Below, piece by piece: positions 59,945 through 64,000 of a stretch of 64,000 bases of DNA. Source of the stretch: Gymnogyps californianus. Taxonomy: Eukaryota; Chordata; Aves; Accipitriformes; Cathartidae. The notes below the pieces were generated by a model that did no database searches, was not told where the DNA came from, and saw only the letters and a list, made by a program, of their open reading frames with translations. The position numbers and the translations under genes are program-made. Within the stretch, counting starts at the first letter, position 1. Each line of letters starts with the position of its first letter. Location: assembly GCF_018139145.2 (NCBI RefSeq), contig NC_059474.1, positions 38,458,344-38,522,343 on the forward strand, given 5' to 3'.

Positions 59945-62900
59945 GATCCCCATATTTAGAAGTCTCAGTTTATGTCTCCATAAATAGTTATTGTCATCAT
60001 TTAGAGAATCTGATAAGTTATTCGTATTTTCTTAGGCACCAAGTAGCATAGCTGATCAAGGTAAATGATGCTATAATACGCAGAAACCAAGAAAAATTCC
60101 ATTAGGAAAATTTGTGTTACATAAAAAAATACTATCAAAACATATAAAACAATCTCATAACAAAAAAGAAAAAACCCAACAAAAACAAGAATTAAAAACC
60201 CACCCCAAACCACACAAAAAAACCCAAACAACAAAATTTGCTCAGAAAGCAAAAATAAGGACATAAATCAAACATATGAAAAAAATCCTCTTGTAATATT
60301 CAGATCAACCGCATTGTGGAGAAGGTGTGAAAAAGAAATATAAACCAGTCAGCTTAATAATGACATTATTAGGAGAACTGCTATATTCTCAGTTGTTACC
60401 AACTCATTTACATAACATTCAGGTTTTTGTATTTTGCTATATCATGACTGTCTCCTCAGTATATTGATCTTGAAATAAGGACTATTGTCCTACTTACAAG
60501 GAACTTACATACAAATCTTCTGTTCCCTCCACTAAAACAAAACTTATTCATATATAGTTACAAAGTATAATCAAGTTACTTTGAATGTTGCATTTCAATT
60601 ACAAAATATCTAAAGTGAATATAAGCATAAAAATAACTATGAATTAGTGAAATCTTTCCAACTCTATGTCTCCTTATCTATTAGCAACTACTGAAAACAG
60701 GATCATTGCTATTTAAAAAAAATCTTTCAGTTATCTAAATACATAGTTGTTTCATGGTTTGTGCTAATAAAGTTTCAAGTCAAAAGCAAAATTTGTTTTA
60801 GGACAGCTTTGTATAAATATTATCACTAAAACCTACCAAAACATGATGTAAACTCATTCTTGGTATCACTAAGTTATTTTGCTTGAACCACTGAAAAATC
60901 CCTTAGCCAGATCTTACTAAGCATAAATTTCTAGCAACCTTTAAGCATGACATATTAGAAGTACTATATCCATATAATAGACTAGTACTGAGTAATCTAG
61001 AAGTGCTGCTATCCATATCTATCACGCAAATTACTCTGCCTGTCCTTTGCTCCATGAAGATAAGTAGGTAGTTGAGAAACAGAACCAAACTAAAAAATTA
61101 GTGCAAACTAAAAATAAGTGTGCCTTTCAGGTTGATTTGTCCAATTTCTCCAACAGTTGGAAGCTTTGTATAGCTAGGATTTAGAAAAAATTAGATATCA
61201 CTTTTAGCAATGTATATATCTAGAAAGGATCACTCCTTAGGAACACAGCACTTTGAAAATTACTTACCTAACCCAGTATGTATGCAGCTTTTCATTTTAT
61301 AACTTCAAAAATTATTTTGCCTTTTTTCCCCAAAATGTCTGAATTGGTCTACAGACCTTTACACAACAAACTGGATTTCATACAAGAAATTCTGGTGAGA
61401 GTCTGAAAGCCCCAACATCGGATACCTATTAGAGTGGGCTAGAGATTCCAGTCTATTAAAGGTTTTCATGGTCCTTCTAAAGTGAAATCTTGTCTCTAAA
61501 ACACACTTACAATATAACTTGGTGATTCCAATAGTGGAAGATAAATATATATATAAAAATACATTTTAATGGCATTCTTAATCTTATAAAGAGGAACTAG
61601 CTGTATCTGAGTTGGAAAATATGGGCCTTACTTTATACTACTATAGAGCTGGGATTTTTAACCTGTGGAAGTGAGGCTTCTGCAATCGTTTTATTTGAAT
61701 TCCTCCACAACTGTTTTGAAACTTTTGCTCATTTTTAATAAACACTGAATATTTATGATACTGAATTTCCCACATCCCCAGCTGAACAGGCAGTCCCTGT
61801 TGAGGAATAGCTTGAGAGTTACCTCTGGTGCTTAGGTTGCTGGTTAGTCTATGCAGGGTCCCAAAGCAGCTTAAGAATACATTTTCCCTCATCCATCTGG
61901 TTGTGAAGGGGTAAGAAAATTAGCTAAACACACTGTCAGGAGTTTAGGAAGTACAGGGGTAGGACCCCGAAGGTACTGTGAAAAAGAGAAGTCCAAGGAG
62001 TTTGAGAGATGTGGAAAGGATCTGGGCTTATTGCAGCATGTGTTTCTGCACGTAACCCAAAGGAAAGAGTAGTCTTCAATAATACAGTATTTTAATCATG
62101 CCAAAATGGATGTTGAAGGTAAAATTGGTCCCTGAAGTCACTGGAGAACTGAAACACACTAAAGATAATTCCATATATTCCTAGTTCTGCTTCCAAGAAT
62201 TCCTGTCCCAAACCTGACTGAAATGACTATTTTTCCCCCTAAGTTCCTCTAGGGAAGAACAGACCCAGAACTGAAGGACAACCACCACGTCAATTCTTAT
62301 ACCTTACTGTTTGCAGTGTCTCTGTTCAGAGACACTACTGCACTGCCTGTAGTCTCGTGTACACAGCAAAGACAATGCTTTAGTTGTCTTTAAGAATTTG
62401 TGTTAAAAAAGCTTATATAAAGAATAACCAAGTAGCTTCCTCTTAGATAATGCCTACTTAAAAACATTGTCTAATGATTCCTTAATAGTCTGCAGTAAAT
62501 AATTACCACATTTTTAGTATTATGAAAATAATTTTAGATAATTTCTTCATAATGAGAATTCATCAGACAGTTTAAAGTGTTGTTAATAAGCAATTAAACT
62601 CTTGGTATTCAAAACCTGAAATAATACACATTGGGCAGTGCTTTAGAGGGTACATTACCTCTATTACATTCTCACTCTAGGAATTATGCCAAACTTGCTA
62701 GAGTGAGTGGGTGAAAGGACATTGCCCCTACCCCCCCAGTGTATGAATCTTGCTTGGGGGGGGAAGGAATTATTGGTATTTGCTGATGCAAAAAAATAAA
62801 CAAACTGAAAAGCTTCATAACCAAAAAATATTCAGAAATTTTCTTGCAATTTGATTTCCATTCATGGTTTTAAAAGCATTGCATGCAAACACTGATTTTG

Positions 62901-64000
62901 TTCCACAAGTGCAGAAAAGCGCTCAAATGTATTCTTTTCAAATTTAAAGTTAAAAATCACATTTTCTTCAAATGCTCTTGAGTCTAAGGAACGACTCTCA
63001 TCATAGCTACTCAGAAACCAAAACGATAGAAAGATAAACCTGAATAAAATATTCTATTTCCTACACACCATATAAACATACATCCAGTTATGCTGCATGA
63101 GAAATTAATTTTCTAATTTTGAAGAAGTCTCAAAACTTTTCAGCTACAGGAAGAACTGATAGAGCACATAGGCACCTCCCGAGAAGTCTAATACAGTACT
63201 CTAGGAAATGTCAAAGAGCATAGCTCCTTACATTCTTAGGTGACCAAGGGTCTACAGGATCAAGTTCTTTCAGTGAAAGGTTGTTGAGGAATACAAGTGC
63301 TGTATATACTTAGGAGCTCCGGATTCTTGCTTCAGCTGCATTTTCAGGATTTATCGAGCACCTGGCACAAACACAGCGATTGCAAACACATTTTTCATTT
63401 GAATTATTGGATGAAATGCATGTGCTGAAAGCAAGGACTGAAAACAGTCTCCTCCTGCATAAAGGAGTGCCTTCACAATTAGATGACAAAAATCATGCTC
63501 TTTCTAGGACTATGAATATTTTTATCTTTTTGTAAAACAGCCTGGCTTCTGAATAGCAGTTGCTTAGAATATCCCTTACCAGCAAAGTGCAGACCTAGTT
63601 GGTAAAGCAGTCTTCTAGGGTGAGGATTTGAACTCTGTGAGACCTGGGAGAACATTTGTAGGGATCAAATATTGAGCAGGTTTTCAAAGTAATAGGTGCC
63701 ACACAAAGCTTCACTTCATTGAGAAGTGAGTCATGAGTCTGTCATCCAAACTTCTTTGGCTTCCTTTCTAAAAGGAAGGGTGAGCCAGTTTTTCCACAAT
63801 ATCTTGGCTTCCAGATACTGTAAACCAATCTTCAACACCACAGTTTATTGTTCTCTCAGCTGCTACAGCTATACGCGAGTTTCTTTTGTTATCCAGTTTA
63901 CAATGTGCTCAAACTTAAAAGCTAGCCAACCCACAAAAACACCCAAAACACTGCATTAAGACTTGTTGGCTCCAAAGGACATGCTATTTCAGCATAGCTA
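59945..64000. other. Unique AT-rich interval without a gene
   Basis: No gene or named repeat is recognised. It holds an A/C-rich tract (60,161-60,234), a short TA run near 61,545-61,553, and a C7/G8 pair (62,731-62,737 and 62,756-62,763) able to form a stem across about an 18-base loop. A segment near 62,500-62,640 is rich in TAAT/ATTA words. Open frames such as 63,726-63,959 show no recognisable domain. Confidence 0.65.
60161..60234 (-). repeat. A/C-rich low-complexity tract (G/T on minus strand)
   Basis: AAAAACCCAAC, CCCACCCC and AAACCCAAAC units occur with few G or T. It produces the Phe/Gly-rich minus-strand open frame at 60,001-60,264, which is not a gene. Confidence 0.75.

Noticed and set aside
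60001..60264. 87-codon minus-strand frame rich in Phe, Gly and Val
   Set aside because: It is produced by the A/C-rich tract; the hydrophobic look is compositional, not a membrane protein.
63590..63660. tRNA-like words (TAGTTGGTAAAGC and GGATTTGAACTC)
   Set aside because: The A-box-like and B-box-like words are in opposite orientations and no cloverleaf can be drawn.
1..64000. CRISPR arrays, operons, riboswitches, rRNA or tRNA genes
   Set aside because: No regularly spaced repeats, operon-like gene runs or structured RNA signatures are present; the sequence is eukaryotic and repeat-bearing.

Overview
The window looks like AT-rich, gene-poor nuclear DNA from a bird. The evidence is the repeat content: several 5'-truncated CR1 LINE copies (two with recognisable octamer-type 3' ends), a solo LTR of the family starting TGTCATGGTTTAACCCC that I associate with ERVL-type elements of neoavian birds, a second avian-type ERV LTR, and many G/T-rich (or A/C-rich) low-complexity tracts. 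No bacterial, organellar or viral gene layout is present. Open frames are short (longest about 128 codons), occur on both strands, match no family I recognise, and often run through homopolymers or repeats. I therefore call no protein-coding gene; the window is best read as intergenic or deep-intronic DNA.

Layout: 1-4.4 kb is unique DNA with one possible small inverted-repeat element (about 2.95-3.21 kb). 4.38-4.96 kb is a plus-strand CR1 relic joining reverse-transcriptase (RT) sequence to a CR1 3' end. 5-16.9 kb is mostly unique with a short CR1 fragment at 11.7 kb. 16.96-17.26 kb is an old CR1/L3-like RT relic on the minus strand. 17.3-25.9 kb is unique, with a possible hairpin element at 18.5 kb and a cluster of palindromes at 23.1 kb. 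25.93-26.63 kb is a plus-strand LTR. 29.79-30.48 kb is the best preserved CR1, and 39.06-39.53 kb is another CR1 3' end. 49.80-50.37 kb is a solo LTR lying on the minus strand. The remainder to 64 kb is unique DNA with low-complexity tracts and a GC-richer patch near 58-58.8 kb.

No genes act together here. What remains of interest is structural or regulatory: more perfect short hairpins than a simple estimate predicts, a 26-bp alternating purine-pyrimidine run, two G-quadruplex-type runs, several segments that read like conserved non-coding elements, and a few exon-like segments with strong splice signals. All of these need comparison with other birds or RNA data. I found no convincing undescribed system.
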